Source: Deltaproteobacteria bacterium
Lineage (GTDB): Bacteria > Desulfobacterota > Syntrophobacteria > Syntrophobacterales > Thermodesulforhabdaceae
Direction of reading: 5' to 3'
Length of the DNA: 64,000 nt
Assembly: GCA_019309115.1 (NCBI GenBank)
Contig: JAFDGW010000014.1
Coordinates: 1 to 64,000 of the forward strand
The first letter of the stretch is position 1. Every line of letters starts with the position of its first letter. Positions 45,186 to 53,808 of the stretch are shown one piece after another. A program made the position numbers and the translations under genes. A model generated the notes under the pieces. The model was not told the DNA's origin. It did no database searches and saw only the letters and a program-made list of their open reading frames with translations.

Positions 45186-45908
45186 CTAAAGTGGGAATAA
45201 CAAATCAATGATTTGTCCGAGCCAACCCGGTTTCTGGTGCCTGGATAGTGGGCCTTTACCTACAACAAATATTTTAGCGTCGGCAATTTTCTGAGACAAA
45301 ATGGTGTTGTTACGGGTAATATCCACAGGACGTACGACACCTTCCAGTATTATCTGGTGGAGTTCATCATTTACCTTGATCCATCTTGATCCCCTTATGA
45401 CTAGGTTTCCGTTGGGTAACACGTCAATGACCGTTGCTGTCATGTAGGCAGTGACGGTGTTGGTGCGAGTAGTCTTGCCCGAACCTTTCAAGGTTCTGTC
45501 GAATTCTGCCCCGTAATCGAAAGAAGTACTTCCGCCAAGCAAGTTTTTACCGGCAGCCGTGAAATTCGAAGCCGACAGTTTTCCAGTCCAGTCGTGCTTT
45601 CTGCTGGTTTCGGTAGTCGCTTCACCTGAAGCGTCGGCGCTTTCGCTTATTGTTATTGTGATAATGTCGCCCACCCGGTGGGCTTTGATGTCCCTGTACA
45701 ATGATCCATACCCTTCCTGCCACAAAGAGCCGGTAGAAGATAAAACAGACGAATTGTTGTCAGCACCGGAGGTCTTTCCATGAATTTGAGCAGAGTAAAG
45801 CAAACCGGCAGGCACCGATGGTAACTCTCGCGTTACCCTCTGTCTTTCTCCAGTGGTAACACATCCACACAACCATAACAATGTGCACAGTAATACGATA
45901 AGCCTCAT
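45186..45908 (-). CDS. flgH: FlgH, flagellar L-ring lipoprotein
   Basis: Outer-membrane L-ring protein of 240 residues. The N-terminal lipobox LWLCGC (lipidated cysteine about residue 16), the segment SLWQEGYGSLYRDIKAHRVGDIITITI and the C-terminal ILEGVVRPVDITRNNTILSQKIADAKI are characteristic. It indicates a Gram-negative envelope. Located between flgA and flgI. Confidence 0.95.
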   Translation of the reverse strand: MRLIVLLCTLLWLCGCVTTGERQRVTRELPSVPAGLLYSAQIHGKTSGADNNSSVLSSTGSLWQEGYGSLYRDIKAHRVGDIITITISESADASGEATTETSRKHDWTGKLSASNFTAAGKNLLGGSTSFDYGAEFDRTLKGSGKTTRTNTVTAYMTATVIDVLPNGNLVIRGSRWIKVNDELHQIILEGVVRPVDITRNNTILSQKIADAKIFVVGKGPLSRHQKPGWLGQIIDLLFPL

Positions 45909-45924
45909 GGCCAGCTGCTCTCGA

Positions 45925-46920
45925 TCAGTCTATTACCTGAACTAAGTCCTTGCTACGAACCCGGCAAAAAATGACTTTTTTAGAACTCAGGTTTATTACC
46001 TTTACGGTGTCTCCAATATGACCATCTTCTTTAGCCTTGCCTCTAGCAGTTACGGTAAGCCCTGGTTTCTGAAGCAAAATTTTAACTATGTCCCCCTTTT
46101 GGACAACTATCGGGTTATCCAGCCTGGAAAGCCTCAAGGGTTCGCCCGGGAAAATGTCCGTAAGTGCTCGCTTGCCCACTACTATGTCAAAGTTGTCCGT
46201 GAAATCTTCCGGTGCATCCGTAACCCTTGCCCGCTTTATTTCCAAGTCTTCTGCGGTGACCACCTTGCCTTTGGATATGATAGCCTTTGCGTGCAAGACC
46301 GGTCTGTACAGATCCACAATGCCCGCTACGCGAAGGGATCTGCTTCGCTTGCCGTCAACGTAAATGTTCATTGTAACAGCAACATTTCCAATGAAGTGTT
46401 CATTCTGCGACGCTATTATTTCGTAACGTCTCTTGCCGGCTGGTACAACAGGAAGGCCTGCATACCGGATGTTGGATATCTTGATTTCGCTAGGTTTCCA
46501 TGGTGCGTTTTTTAATACAAATTCACGAAAGTGCTTTTCTATTTCGTCCCGAGGAAGTGTAACGGTTTTTCGGACAATCATAACTTGGTCAGGAAAAAGG
46601 AAAATTACCCTGTCGGGGTCTTGGCCATTGCTGGCTATTATTTTTTTGAGATATTCTTTAAGCAGCTCAAGCTGAACATACTTGATGGTACCCGGGCCGG
46701 GTGCTTCGCCGATGAAAAGGGAATCAAAACGGATGCGCCAGTCTTCTGGTAATCCTTCTTTTTGAATCAAGTCGCCAAGATAAACATTGTTTCTTGCCAC
46801 TTCAACTCGAGGTAGCAGCTCCAGGCGTTTGAGTTCAGAGAGGCAGTAGCCCTGGGACGAAACAATAATCATTGTGATCATTATGATTACCGACGTTGTC
46901 AACACTATTTTCGCCCTCAT
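45925..46920 (-). CDS. flgA: FlgA, P-ring assembly chaperone
   Basis: About 331 residues with an N-terminal signal (about 4-28). The C-terminal SAF domain shows AIISKGKVVTAEDLEIKRA and GEPLRLSRLDNPIVVQKGDIV. FlgA helps FlgI polymerise around the rod. The start at 46920 has GGGGAGG at correct spacing; the upstream frame extension lies in flgG. The protein is longer than E. coli FlgA, with an extra N-terminal domain. Confidence 0.9.
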   Translation of the reverse strand: MRAKIVLTTSVIIMITMIIVSSQGYCLSELKRLELLPRVEVARNNVYLGDLIQKEGLPEDWRIRFDSLFIGEAPGPGTIKYVQLELLKEYLKKIIASNGQDPDRVIFLFPDQVMIVRKTVTLPRDEIEKHFREFVLKNAPWKPSEIKISNIRYAGLPVVPAGKRRYEIIASQNEHFIGNVAVTMNIYVDGKRSRSLRVAGIVDLYRPVLHAKAIISKGKVVTAEDLEIKRARVTDAPEDFTDNFDIVVGKRALTDIFPGEPLRLSRLDNPIVVQKGDIVKILLQKPGLTVTARGKAKEDGHIGDTVKVINLSSKKVIFCRVRSKDLVQVID

Positions 46921-46936
46921 GACTACCTCCCCGACT

Positions 46937-47719
46937 TTATGCCTGCAGGTTATTTGCCATCCTGAGCATTTCGTCAGATGTCCGTATAACTTTTGAATTT
47001 GCTTCATAAGCACGTTGGCCGGCTATCATGTTCACCATTTCTTCAACGACGTTTACGTTAGAATTTTCCAGAAAACCTTGCAGTATTGTGCCGAACCCCT
47101 CAGTGCCGGGTTCGCCTTCAACAGCTTCTCCTGAAGCCTCTGATGGAATAAAGTAATTTCTGCCTATGCTGATTAATCCGCTTGGGTTTGGGAAGTCATA
47201 GATAGTGATTGTTGTTGAAACCAGCACATCGCCGTTTTGATCCATTGCCGTGAGCTTTCCTCCTGCATCAACGGTGATGGTCACAGCATCCCTGGGTATG
47301 GCAATCTCTGGCTGGAGTCTATTACCCTCAGGGTCACAAATGTAACCATCAGAATCCAGCTTGAAAGAACCCGCACGCGTGTAAACCTCTTCAGTTCCTC
47401 TCAGGACCTTGAAAAAGCCTTTTCCTTCAATGGCTAAGTCGAGTGGATTATCCGTCTGGATGAAATTGCCCTGGCTGAAAAGTTTTTGCACCGACACACT
47501 TTTGACACCCATACCGATCTGAATACCTGTCGGTATAGTGGAGTCATTGGCAGTGGGAGTTCCCGGCGGTATTATGGTTTGATACATTAAGTCCTGGAAA
47601 TTTGCCCGGCTTTTCTTGAACCCCGTCGTCTGGGCGTTGGCGAGGTTGTTCGCTATGACATCAAGGTTCAATTGCTGAGCTGACATTCCTGTTGCCGCAG
47701 TCCACAGACTCCGAATCAT
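46937..47719 (-). CDS. flgG: FlgG, distal rod protein
   Basis: A 260-residue exported axial protein. MIRSLWTAATGMSAQQLNLDVIANNLANAQTTGFKKSRANFQDLMYQ at the N-terminus and the C-terminal VNVVEEMVNMIAGQRAYEANSKVIRTSDEML are canonical for FlgG. It lies 13 bases after the flgF gene in the flagellar operon. Confidence 0.96.
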   Translation of the reverse strand: MIRSLWTAATGMSAQQLNLDVIANNLANAQTTGFKKSRANFQDLMYQTIIPPGTPTANDSTIPTGIQIGMGVKSVSVQKLFSQGNFIQTDNPLDLAIEGKGFFKVLRGTEEVYTRAGSFKLDSDGYICDPEGNRLQPEIAIPRDAVTITVDAGGKLTAMDQNGDVLVSTTITIYDFPNPSGLISIGRNYFIPSEASGEAVEGEPGTEGFGTILQGFLENSNVNVVEEMVNMIAGQRAYEANSKVIRTSDEMLRMANNLQA

Positions 47720-47732
47720 GGTTATCCTCCTT

Positions 47733-48413
47733 TTATCGTCCAGAAGCTTTTCTGATTAATTGCCTATCTTCGTCGTGAAAGGTTTTCATGACCTTCTGAT
47801 GCGCCTCAAAAGTTCTCAGGGTATCTATAAGTTTGGTCATCTCTTCAACGACATTGAGATTAGGTTCTTCGAGAGCTCCCTGTTGGATTTTGTACTCTGT
47901 TGCTTCTTTTGGCGATAAGTTTGGTGAAAGCGGTTTGAAGTAGTTTTTGCCAATCTTTTGAAGCTTGTCCAGACTGTCAAATGTTGCGACATCTAGGGTG
48001 TCAACGATGGTTCCATCTTCTTCCAGGATTTCTCCTTTCTCGTTAATTATTACGTCCGGGGAACGGAGAGTTATTTCCCCGTTTTTACCTAACACTGGCC
48101 ATCCTTCTGGAGTTATCAGGCGGCCTTCGGAATCCAGCATTAAATTGCCGGCCCTGGTGTAGAGTATTCCTTTGTCAGTCTTAACTTTGAAAAATCCCTT
48201 GCCTATTATCGCAAGATCGAGTGGTGAACTGGTTGTTCGGATTGTACCTTGATCAAAGATGGTATGGGTTTCTTCGAAAAGAAAATCCGTAAAACGCGCG
48301 TTTTCTTTTTTGAAGCCCGGGGTATTTGCATTAGCTATGTTGTTAGCTATTACGTCTAACCGCTTTTCTTCGAGTATTGCTCCTAACGCCGGGGCATAAT
48401 ATCCTAATTTCAT
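47733..48413 (-). CDS. flgF: FlgF-type proximal rod protein
   Basis: A 226-residue flagellar rod protein. It shares the flgE/F/G N-terminal motif (RLDVIANNIANANTPGFKKENARF) and C-terminal NVVEEMTKLIDTLRTFEAHQKVMKTFHDEDRQL. Being first of the pair with FlgG and shorter, it is best called FlgF, though naming among rod paralogues is loose. GGGAGG lies upstream of the ATG. Confidence 0.87.
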   Translation of the reverse strand: MKLGYYAPALGAILEEKRLDVIANNIANANTPGFKKENARFTDFLFEETHTIFDQGTIRTTSSPLDLAIIGKGFFKVKTDKGILYTRAGNLMLDSEGRLITPEGWPVLGKNGEITLRSPDVIINEKGEILEEDGTIVDTLDVATFDSLDKLQKIGKNYFKPLSPNLSPKEATEYKIQQGALEEPNLNVVEEMTKLIDTLRTFEAHQKVMKTFHDEDRQLIRKASGR

Positions 48414-48479
48414 GGCTTTTCCTCCCTCGCAGGGAGAAAAAGCAATATCAATGCCACAACAGCTCTGCTGAAAATCAGC

Positions 48480-48764
48480 TTAACGCTGAAATGGCCTTTG
48501 AGATTCTTCTTCGCTGGCTTTTTTGTCGAGCGGGATTGTTAACTCGATGAAAAGATTCTGGAGCATGTCCCACGAACGCTGTTCTTTATAAACCTCATAG
48601 TCCCTCTCTGCTTGAATCTCTTCGTCGGTAGGGCCACTTCTATATATCCTAGAATTCCTGGTTTCTTGAAACGGCAACTCGTTTGCGCACAAAAAACATG
48701 GAAGGAAAACTGTCATGACACCAATAGTAAGAACTTTTCTTACAGATAATCTCCTCTTCTCCAT
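48480..48764 (-). CDS. Exported small protein of unknown function in the flagellar operon
   Basis: A 94-residue protein with a probable signal peptide (about 8-28, VLTIGVMTVFLPCFLCANE) and a short, charged mature part containing YRSGPTDEEIQAERDYEVYKEQRSW. I recognise no family. It overlaps the upstream unknown gene by 25 bases and precedes flgF, so it is likely made with the rod and ring proteins. Confidence 0.6.
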   Translation of the reverse strand: MEKRRLSVRKVLTIGVMTVFLPCFLCANELPFQETRNSRIYRSGPTDEEIQAERDYEVYKEQRSWDMLQNLFIELTIPLDKKASEEESQRPFQR

Positions 48765-49183
48765 TTTACATATTCCGTATAGGTAACAACCTTGAGTTCT
48801 TCTAAGAAGTCTTTGACCTCTTTTCTCGTATTTTCAGGCAGCTTATCAAGGATTTCATCAATAGCATGTAGGCTATCTTCTATTTTCGAAGTCTCATTCG
48901 CTGGGTCCTTCAGAGAATCCAGAACTGCTTCAATAGATTTGCCTATGCTCGTTGAGGGCTCAGTTCCAGAATTTGTGCCCATCGACCACAAATTCACTTC
49001 ATCAGAAGGATCCATGGTAATTCCGGATATGCTATTTCCAGAAAAGCTTTCTTCTTTTACGATCACTTCCCTTTTGGCTTCCTCCAGAAAAGCTGCAAAA
49101 TTATTATTTTTATCGGGTACTTTGTTTTGTTTCTTTTCCTGCAGACTCTCAACTTTATCAGGCTGAATTTTTATGATTTTCAT
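48740..49183 (-). CDS. Unknown cytoplasmic protein, first gene of the flagellar operon
   Basis: A 147-residue acidic, mostly disordered or helical protein without a signal peptide: a polar N-terminus with FAAFLEEAKREV, a serine/threonine-rich centre, and a C-terminal helix pair DEILDKLPENTRKEVKDFLEEL. Its place directly behind the sigma-54 promoter and ahead of the rod genes suggests a regulatory or export role, but I recognise no family. Confidence 0.6.
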   Translation of the reverse strand: MKIIKIQPDKVESLQEKKQNKVPDKNNNFAAFLEEAKREVIVKEESFSGNSISGITMDPSDEVNLWSMGTNSGTEPSTSIGKSIEAVLDSLKDPANETSKIEDSLHAIDEILDKLPENTRKEVKDFLEELKVVTYTEYVKWRRGDYL

Positions 49184-49241
49184 CGTAAAACTCCCTCTTT
49201 CTGCTATGACACTTTTCGTTTACTTTCGCTTGAATTATTCG

Positions 49242-49257
49242 AGCAATCTTCCTGCCA
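49242..49257 (-). promoter_or_regulatory. Sigma-54 promoter of the flg operon
   Basis: The minus strand reads TGGCAGGAAGATTGCT, matching TGGCACG-N4-TTGCW at every conserved position but one. Predicted start about 49231, some 48 bases before the first gene. An inverted TGGCA-N14-TGCCA at 49295-49318 lies 40-60 bases upstream and might be an activator site. Confidence 0.8.
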
Positions 49258-49422
49258 GCTTTAATTTTGCCTGAAAAGAATTTGCGATTTTCGATGGCAC
49301 AATATGTTACTGTTGCCAGAGTTATCAAATTGTTGAAGTATCCAGGTGATGGCATTCTGACGGTTCTTTGTGATTGACAAAAAGCCTCACTCACGGGAAA
49401 TTTTTTCGCATGGAGCTGGAAA

Positions 49423-50211
49423 TTATTTCTCAGAACGTGGGAGATAAATAGTAGATATTGTTGTGTCCTGATTTCGAGAGATGGCCACGGATCCATTGTA
49501 AGCTTCCATGATCTTTTTCGTCCAGTACAACCCTAGCCCGAGATGAGATTGTTCTTCTTCTGGTAAAAGTTCTAGCGGCCAATTTGAGATCCATGGTTCA
49601 AAAAGTTGAGCAGCGTTGGAAATGTCGAACCCGCAGCCGTTATCAATTATGTGTATTTCGGTTTCGGTGATGTGGATGGTCAATTTGTCAGCTTTTATTG
49701 TCTTAAGAGCCGTCAAGGCGTTGTCCAAAAGTTGGCACACGACGGGAATTAAAGTGCCACTGTTTGGAAGTAGTAACGAAGCTTTCGAGGCTACATCGAG
49801 ATTCACTTTTACATGATGTTTGCAATAAAGATCGTAAAGTAATAGCTCTCTTACCGTTTCAGACAGTTCGAGGGCGGTTAAGGGACGGTCTTCATACATC
49901 AATCGCTCAAAAAGCTCTATCGGTCTAAGCACTTCCGTTAATTTTACCAACTGTTTCTTTAAAGTGCTGAATCTAGCAGTGCAATATTCTAATAGTTTGT
50001 CTGAGGTCTTAATAGTTTTAAGGTCTTGATGTGCAAACTCTATTAAAAAAGAGATATTTTGAATTGGTGAGTTAACATTGTGAATCAACCCTTTTAACAG
50101 CTTGCCTTTGAAAGATGAAAAGTAATAGTTAAGCAGAATCCAAGGCTCAGGTATTTGACTCATTGGATGAATCCATCGTGGTTTTTTACCGTTTTTGTTT
50201 TCTTTCGGCAT
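49423..50211 (-). CDS. Cytoplasmic sensor histidine kinase
   Basis: About 262 residues without transmembrane segments. The H-box is KGLIHNVNSPIQNISFLIEF, the N-box LLDNALTALK, and the ATPase lobe has IIDNGCGFDIS and HLGLGLYWTKKIMEAYNG. No separate sensor domain exists, so input must come from a partner. It follows the PilZ gene with an overlap, in the same unit as an HD-GYP response regulator. No Shine-Dalgarno is clear; ATG 50211 is used, with ATG 50163 as an alternative. Confidence 0.82.
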   Translation of the reverse strand: MPKENKNGKKPRWIHPMSQIPEPWILLNYYFSSFKGKLLKGLIHNVNSPIQNISFLIEFAHQDLKTIKTSDKLLEYCTARFSTLKKQLVKLTEVLRPIELFERLMYEDRPLTALELSETVRELLLYDLYCKHHVKVNLDVASKASLLLPNSGTLIPVVCQLLDNALTALKTIKADKLTIHITETEIHIIDNGCGFDISNAAQLFEPWISNWPLELLPEEEQSHLGLGLYWTKKIMEAYNGSVAISRNQDTTISTIYLPRSEK

Positions 50212-50716
50212 CAAAGATCATTCGCATAATAATTTGCCGATCGTCTTCCAGTATATCTTCAAAACAAATTCCCACCGTCCATGGGCGATCTGCGTTTTCG
50301 GGATTTTTCTCCACCCAGCAGACTCTACCGATGGCAAATATAGGCACCATTTCACCAACCTCAGAGGAAATACACAGTTCTATAAAGGTTCCTTCTTCGA
50401 TTTTCCTACTCGTTCTGAATGATAATCCACCACCGCCAATATTGATCACTTCCGCTTTTTCATCAAAAGGTTTGTCCTCACGAGCTTTTCCCAGCCATTT
50501 AAGCAAATAATCGACCTTTGTTTCAAGATTTTCCAATTTTTCAAGCAAGACTCTATAAATAGGTTCGAGATTAGCTTCTTCATCTGCCGTCAGCTTTCCT
50601 GTCTTATGGCGTTTTGGAAGAACAGGGGTTACATCTTCTGGCAATATGTTGTAATGGACGTGCAGATAGGGAATGTGAATTCGAAGGTAGTCTCTCCTAT
50701 CTGTCGTCATTGTCAT
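50186..50716 (-). CDS. PilZ domain protein, probable cyclic-di-GMP receptor
   Basis: A 176-residue protein. DRRDYLRIHI at the start and INIGGGGLSFRTSRKIEEGTFIEL further on look like the RxxxR and (D/N)xSxxG motifs of PilZ, the second with glycine where serine is usual. A helical linker with YRVLLEKLENLETKVDYLLKWL lies between. It overlaps both neighbours (HD-GYP regulator and kinase), suggesting a c-di-GMP module acting on motility. Confidence 0.8.
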   Translation of the reverse strand: MTMTTDRRDYLRIHIPYLHVHYNILPEDVTPVLPKRHKTGKLTADEEANLEPIYRVLLEKLENLETKVDYLLKWLGKAREDKPFDEKAEVINIGGGGLSFRTSRKIEEGTFIELCISSEVGEMVPIFAIGRVCWVEKNPENADRPWTVGICFEDILEDDRQIIMRMIFDAERKQKR

Positions 50717-52265
50717 TTCTGTCCCCTTTTTGCGTTTTCTCTAAATTTAACATTTCCAGAAAGGCTTCAACAATTTGGGGATCAAATTGTGTGCCACTGT
50801 TTCTGATTAACTCTTCTTTGACCCTGTCCAGCTTCATGGCTTTTCTGTAAGGGCGGTCTGTGTACATTGCGTCGTAAGCATCTGCCACCGTGATAATTCT
50901 GGTGGTTAGAGGAATATCGGTTCCGCCAATGCCATCCGGGTATCCCTTGCCGTCCCAGCGCTCGTGGTGATGTCTGATTATCGATCTGTCTATTTCGCTT
51001 AGGCCGAGGTCTTTTACTATAGATTCACCTATGATTGGATGTTGTTTAATAAGTTCAAATTCTTCAGGTGTGAGGCGTCCTGGTTTGTTTAGTACCGTGT
51101 CAGGGATACCTATTTTGCCTATATCATGGAGATAGCCCATTGTTTTAATGGACTCTATCTCTGAGTGAGAACAACCCATAAACCTGGCCAGTTTTAGAGC
51201 GACGGTTGTTACCCGTTCTGAATGCTTTCCCGTGTATGTGTCTTTTGCTTCCAAGGCATTCACCAGAGAGCGAAGAATACCGTAAAAGTTGGCGATCAGG
51301 CTCTCGTAAAGGGCAAGATTTTCCAGGGTAAGCCCCGCTTTTTTCAAAAGGAAATCAAGAATTCTCTGGTTAGCTTTCGGTATATCCGGCAAATCTTGTT
51401 CGTAAACTGATATTAGGAATCCAAAAGGCTCACCCCTTATGTCCATGTTCCAGCATCTACAATGACAACCTTGAGGACAGACATGTTCAATCATTGTTTG
51501 CATCAATGTATCCACATCGATTTGGGAGGGAAGTGTTAAAATGTTTCGATTCATTTGCACCTGAAAGATGGTGTCTGGTGGTTTTTCAAAAACCCTGTTT
51601 GTAATCATTTGCGGAAAGGTATGAGCTGTATTGGATTTGTTTTTACTTTCAGCTACCAACACCATCTCGTGGCCCGGTGGGATAATTACGTAAAAACCAG
51701 CGCGTTTTGCTCCGCTTAGCTTTAAACCCCATCTGATAATTGTTTCATAAAGGCTGTCACTGGTGGATACCTGATCAAGTTCGTTTGAGACACTAAAAAG
51801 AAGCTTTTGTTCTTCAAGGGTGGCTTCAAGTTGTTTGTTCAGTTTTTCCAGTTCTATCCTTGCCTGTTTCTCCAGTCTTAGAGATACGTTCTCGAGAAGT
51901 ATTTCTCTTTCCCTGAGTGCTCTTTCCAGCGCGAATACCAGGTCTTGAAAAGCAAAAGGTTTTGTTAAGAAATCCGAAGCGCCACGGCGCATAGCTTCAA
52001 TGGAGCGTTCAATCGTTGGATAACCGCTCATTATTATAACAGGTAAAGATGGATCGTGCGTTTTCAGGGTGTGCAAGATTTCAAGACCGCCAATGTCGGG
52101 CAATTGAAGATCAACGAAAGCGCAATCAAAAGAATGATCACTCAATTCTTGCAAGGCCTGATGACCGTTTAATGCGTGTACAACCCGTTCATGACCAAGG
52201 CGTTCCAGGTAATCCTTCAACAATTGCCCTAACTCATGATCATCCTCTACTATGAGTATCCGCAT
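50697..52265 (-). CDS. Response regulator with HD-GYP output domain
   Basis: About 522 residues: receiver domain (1-120, EDD acidic triad, acceptor aspartate in CAFVDLQLPD), a coiled coil, a GAF-like central region with HVCPQGCHCRCWNMDIRG, and a C-terminal HD-GYP domain (MGYLHDIGKIGIPD, HHERWDGKGYPDGIGG). It should hydrolyse c-di-GMP when phosphorylated, probably by the kinase two genes on. The ATG at 52265 follows GGGAG; the TTG 12 bases upstream is less likely. The PilZ gene overlaps its 3' end. Confidence 0.88.
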   Translation of the reverse strand: MRILIVEDDHELGQLLKDYLERLGHERVVHALNGHQALQELSDHSFDCAFVDLQLPDIGGLEILHTLKTHDPSLPVIIMSGYPTIERSIEAMRRGASDFLTKPFAFQDLVFALERALREREILLENVSLRLEKQARIELEKLNKQLEATLEEQKLLFSVSNELDQVSTSDSLYETIIRWGLKLSGAKRAGFYVIIPPGHEMVLVAESKNKSNTAHTFPQMITNRVFEKPPDTIFQVQMNRNILTLPSQIDVDTLMQTMIEHVCPQGCHCRCWNMDIRGEPFGFLISVYEQDLPDIPKANQRILDFLLKKAGLTLENLALYESLIANFYGILRSLVNALEAKDTYTGKHSERVTTVALKLARFMGCSHSEIESIKTMGYLHDIGKIGIPDTVLNKPGRLTPEEFELIKQHPIIGESIVKDLGLSEIDRSIIRHHHERWDGKGYPDGIGGTDIPLTTRIITVADAYDAMYTDRPYRKAMKLDRVKEELIRNSGTQFDPQIVEAFLEMLNLEKTQKGDRNDNDDR

Positions 52266-52391
52266 TTCCACTCCCAATAGTTTAGTAAAATCCTACAGTC
52301 TATAACATGAGATGAATGGAAGACAAAGAGCTTACTCACACATACGTTGTAAAAATCAGAAAGTTAAGGCAGGACAGAAAGAGGGTGGTTA

Positions 52392-52787
52392 TTAAATTTT
52401 TCCGTTGAACAGGACTCCCACCAGCTCTTCGAGCTTCTGTCTCAATTTCAAAAGTTCTTGAGGTGGAATTTGGCGAATGAGCTCCCCTGTTTCTTTGTTA
52501 ATTATTTTTACCACTATGTCGTGCGTTTTTTCATCAATATCAAAAGCCAGGCGCACATTCACTTCCTTGAGGTATTGTTCGATCTGCTCGGCAAGTTTCT
52601 TTGTTTCTTCCAGAGTAAGGTCTAGGAGCTTCGTTTGCACCTGCTCCTTGCCCTCGCCGACTTTTTTGAGTTCTGTACCCGTTGCCTCTTCTACTGGTTT
52701 TATTACCTCTTCGCGCCTGATCTGTTTATCAAACTGTGTCCAATTTTCTGTCACTACGGGTTGGATTTCCGGCACTTTGGTTTCCAT
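52392..52787 (-). CDS. flaG: FlaG family flagellar protein
   Basis: A 131-residue cytoplasmic protein with the FlaG C-terminus (VRLAFDIDEKTHDIVVKIINKETGELIRQIPPQELLKLRQKLEEL) and a variable charged N-terminal half. FlaG influences filament length in several bacteria. AAGGAG lies upstream. It follows the lipoprotein gene after 39 bases. Confidence 0.9.
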   Translation of the reverse strand: METKVPEIQPVVTENWTQFDKQIRREEVIKPVEEATGTELKKVGEGKEQVQTKLLDLTLEETKKLAEQIEQYLKEVNVRLAFDIDEKTHDIVVKIINKETGELIRQIPPQELLKLRQKLEELVGVLFNGKI

Positions 52788-52826
52788 GATACGCTCCTTA
52801 GGCCTATAGAGCTTTTCTCTTCTATT

Positions 52827-53495
52827 TTATTCGTTAGTTCCAACGACCGACTTTAAAGAATCTTTTTCGAGTTTTTCCCGGCTTTTGGCTATTCTCTTTG
52901 ACTCTTTGCGCAGGATGTCCGCAAACTGTTCAGCCAGCCGGTGAACTATTGAAGCAAGTGGGGCAGCAGGCTTACCCACCGAAGATGACCAGAACCAGTC
53001 TCTGCTACCACCTGGCCTGGAGAAACCACTCTGTTTCAGATGCATAATAGAGACGTTTTCCGGAATTTTCCATATCCACGTCTCCAGCATAATGCCCTGG
53101 GTTTGCCCTCCACCTGTGGGTGAGATTTTAGCAACTTTCCCATATAGCAATACCGAACAGCCTATTTTTTTAGCTTCCTGCAGGAAAATGTGAAGGTCAT
53201 TTCGGTAAAATTCAATATGACGGGAGAAACCGACAATATTTCGCTTAATAACGGCGTTTTCGTACTCCCTGGATATTTTATTTAACCATTCTTGCGACAT
53301 GTTGTGCCCACTAAAGGGGGCAATGCAGAGGGTATCTTTTTTACTGATAGCATCCGTCAGAGGGACAATTACGTCCGGTTTTGCTAAGCTAACCGGCCTA
53401 GCTTGTTCCCACTCCATAGTGGTAGCACAACCGAAGCAGCTAAAAATCCATACTACAAGAGGAATTACAATTTTCCCCATTTTTGAGTTCTGCAT
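52827..53495 (-). CDS. Lipoprotein of unknown function
   Basis: A 222-residue protein with lipobox SCFGC (lipidated cysteine about residue 23). The mature region (IAPFSGHNMSQEWLNKI, then VLLYGKVAKISPTGGGQTQG and ETWIWKIPEN) recalls lipoproteins with a CsgG/TolB-N-like anticodon-binding fold, but I cannot name a family. Its C-terminus is lysine-rich. Its location upstream of flaG and beside flagellin suggests an envelope role linked to motility. Confidence 0.65.
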   Translation of the reverse strand: MQNSKMGKIVIPLVVWIFSCFGCATTMEWEQARPVSLAKPDVIVPLTDAISKKDTLCIAPFSGHNMSQEWLNKISREYENAVIKRNIVGFSRHIEFYRNDLHIFLQEAKKIGCSVLLYGKVAKISPTGGGQTQGIMLETWIWKIPENVSIMHLKQSGFSRPGGSRDWFWSSSVGKPAAPLASIVHRLAEQFADILRKESKRIAKSREKLEKDSLKSVVGTNE

Positions 53496-53727
53496 TAGCT
53501 TGGACGGTTTTAATTTTTACAAAATACTTAGTTCGTTCCAATGATAAATGATATGATATTTTAGAAAAAAAGTCTAACTCGTTGGAAAAGGAAATCGATA
53601 CCGCAATTTTTTTTCGAACAACCTTGACCCATTGTAGGAGAAAAATTTTCCCCTTTGGATGCAGCGGGCGTGGGGTTTTGGTTAATTTTGTTCGGATTCT
53701 TTTGGTGTCCAAATTTTCTATGACTAT

Positions 53728-53743
53728 TGGCATTGTTGTTGCA
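53728..53743 (+). promoter_or_regulatory. Sigma-54 promoter of the first flagellin gene
   Basis: TGGCATTGTTGTTGCA matches TGGCACG-N4-TTGCW with perfect GG/GC spacing and a perfect -12 element. Predicted start near 53754, 55 bases before the flagellin ATG. The rest of the 53496-53808 gap is A/T-rich with no gene seen. Confidence 0.75.
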
Positions 53744-53765
53744 AAACACCATGGGCAACCTATTG

Positions 53766-53804
53766 GAGACCAGGGAAGGTTTTAAAAGAAAGGGAAAGGG
53801 AGGA
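53766..53804 (+). promoter_or_regulatory. Putative CsrA-binding hairpin and SD site in the first flagellin leader
   Basis: GAGACC (53766-53771), loop AGGGAA, GGTTTT (53778-53783) form a stem with two G-U pairs and an ANGGA-type loop. A second GGA lies in AGGGAGGA (53797-53804), which is also the Shine-Dalgarno. The second flagellin leader has the same loop and the same site. Confidence 0.55.
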
Positions 53805-53808
53805 GCCA

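Noticed and set aside
49158-49496. 112-codon minus-strand frame considered as flgM or a leader gene
   Set aside because: It crosses the sigma-54 promoter, has no ribosome binding site and no FlgM-like features; the 3' part overlaps a better gene.
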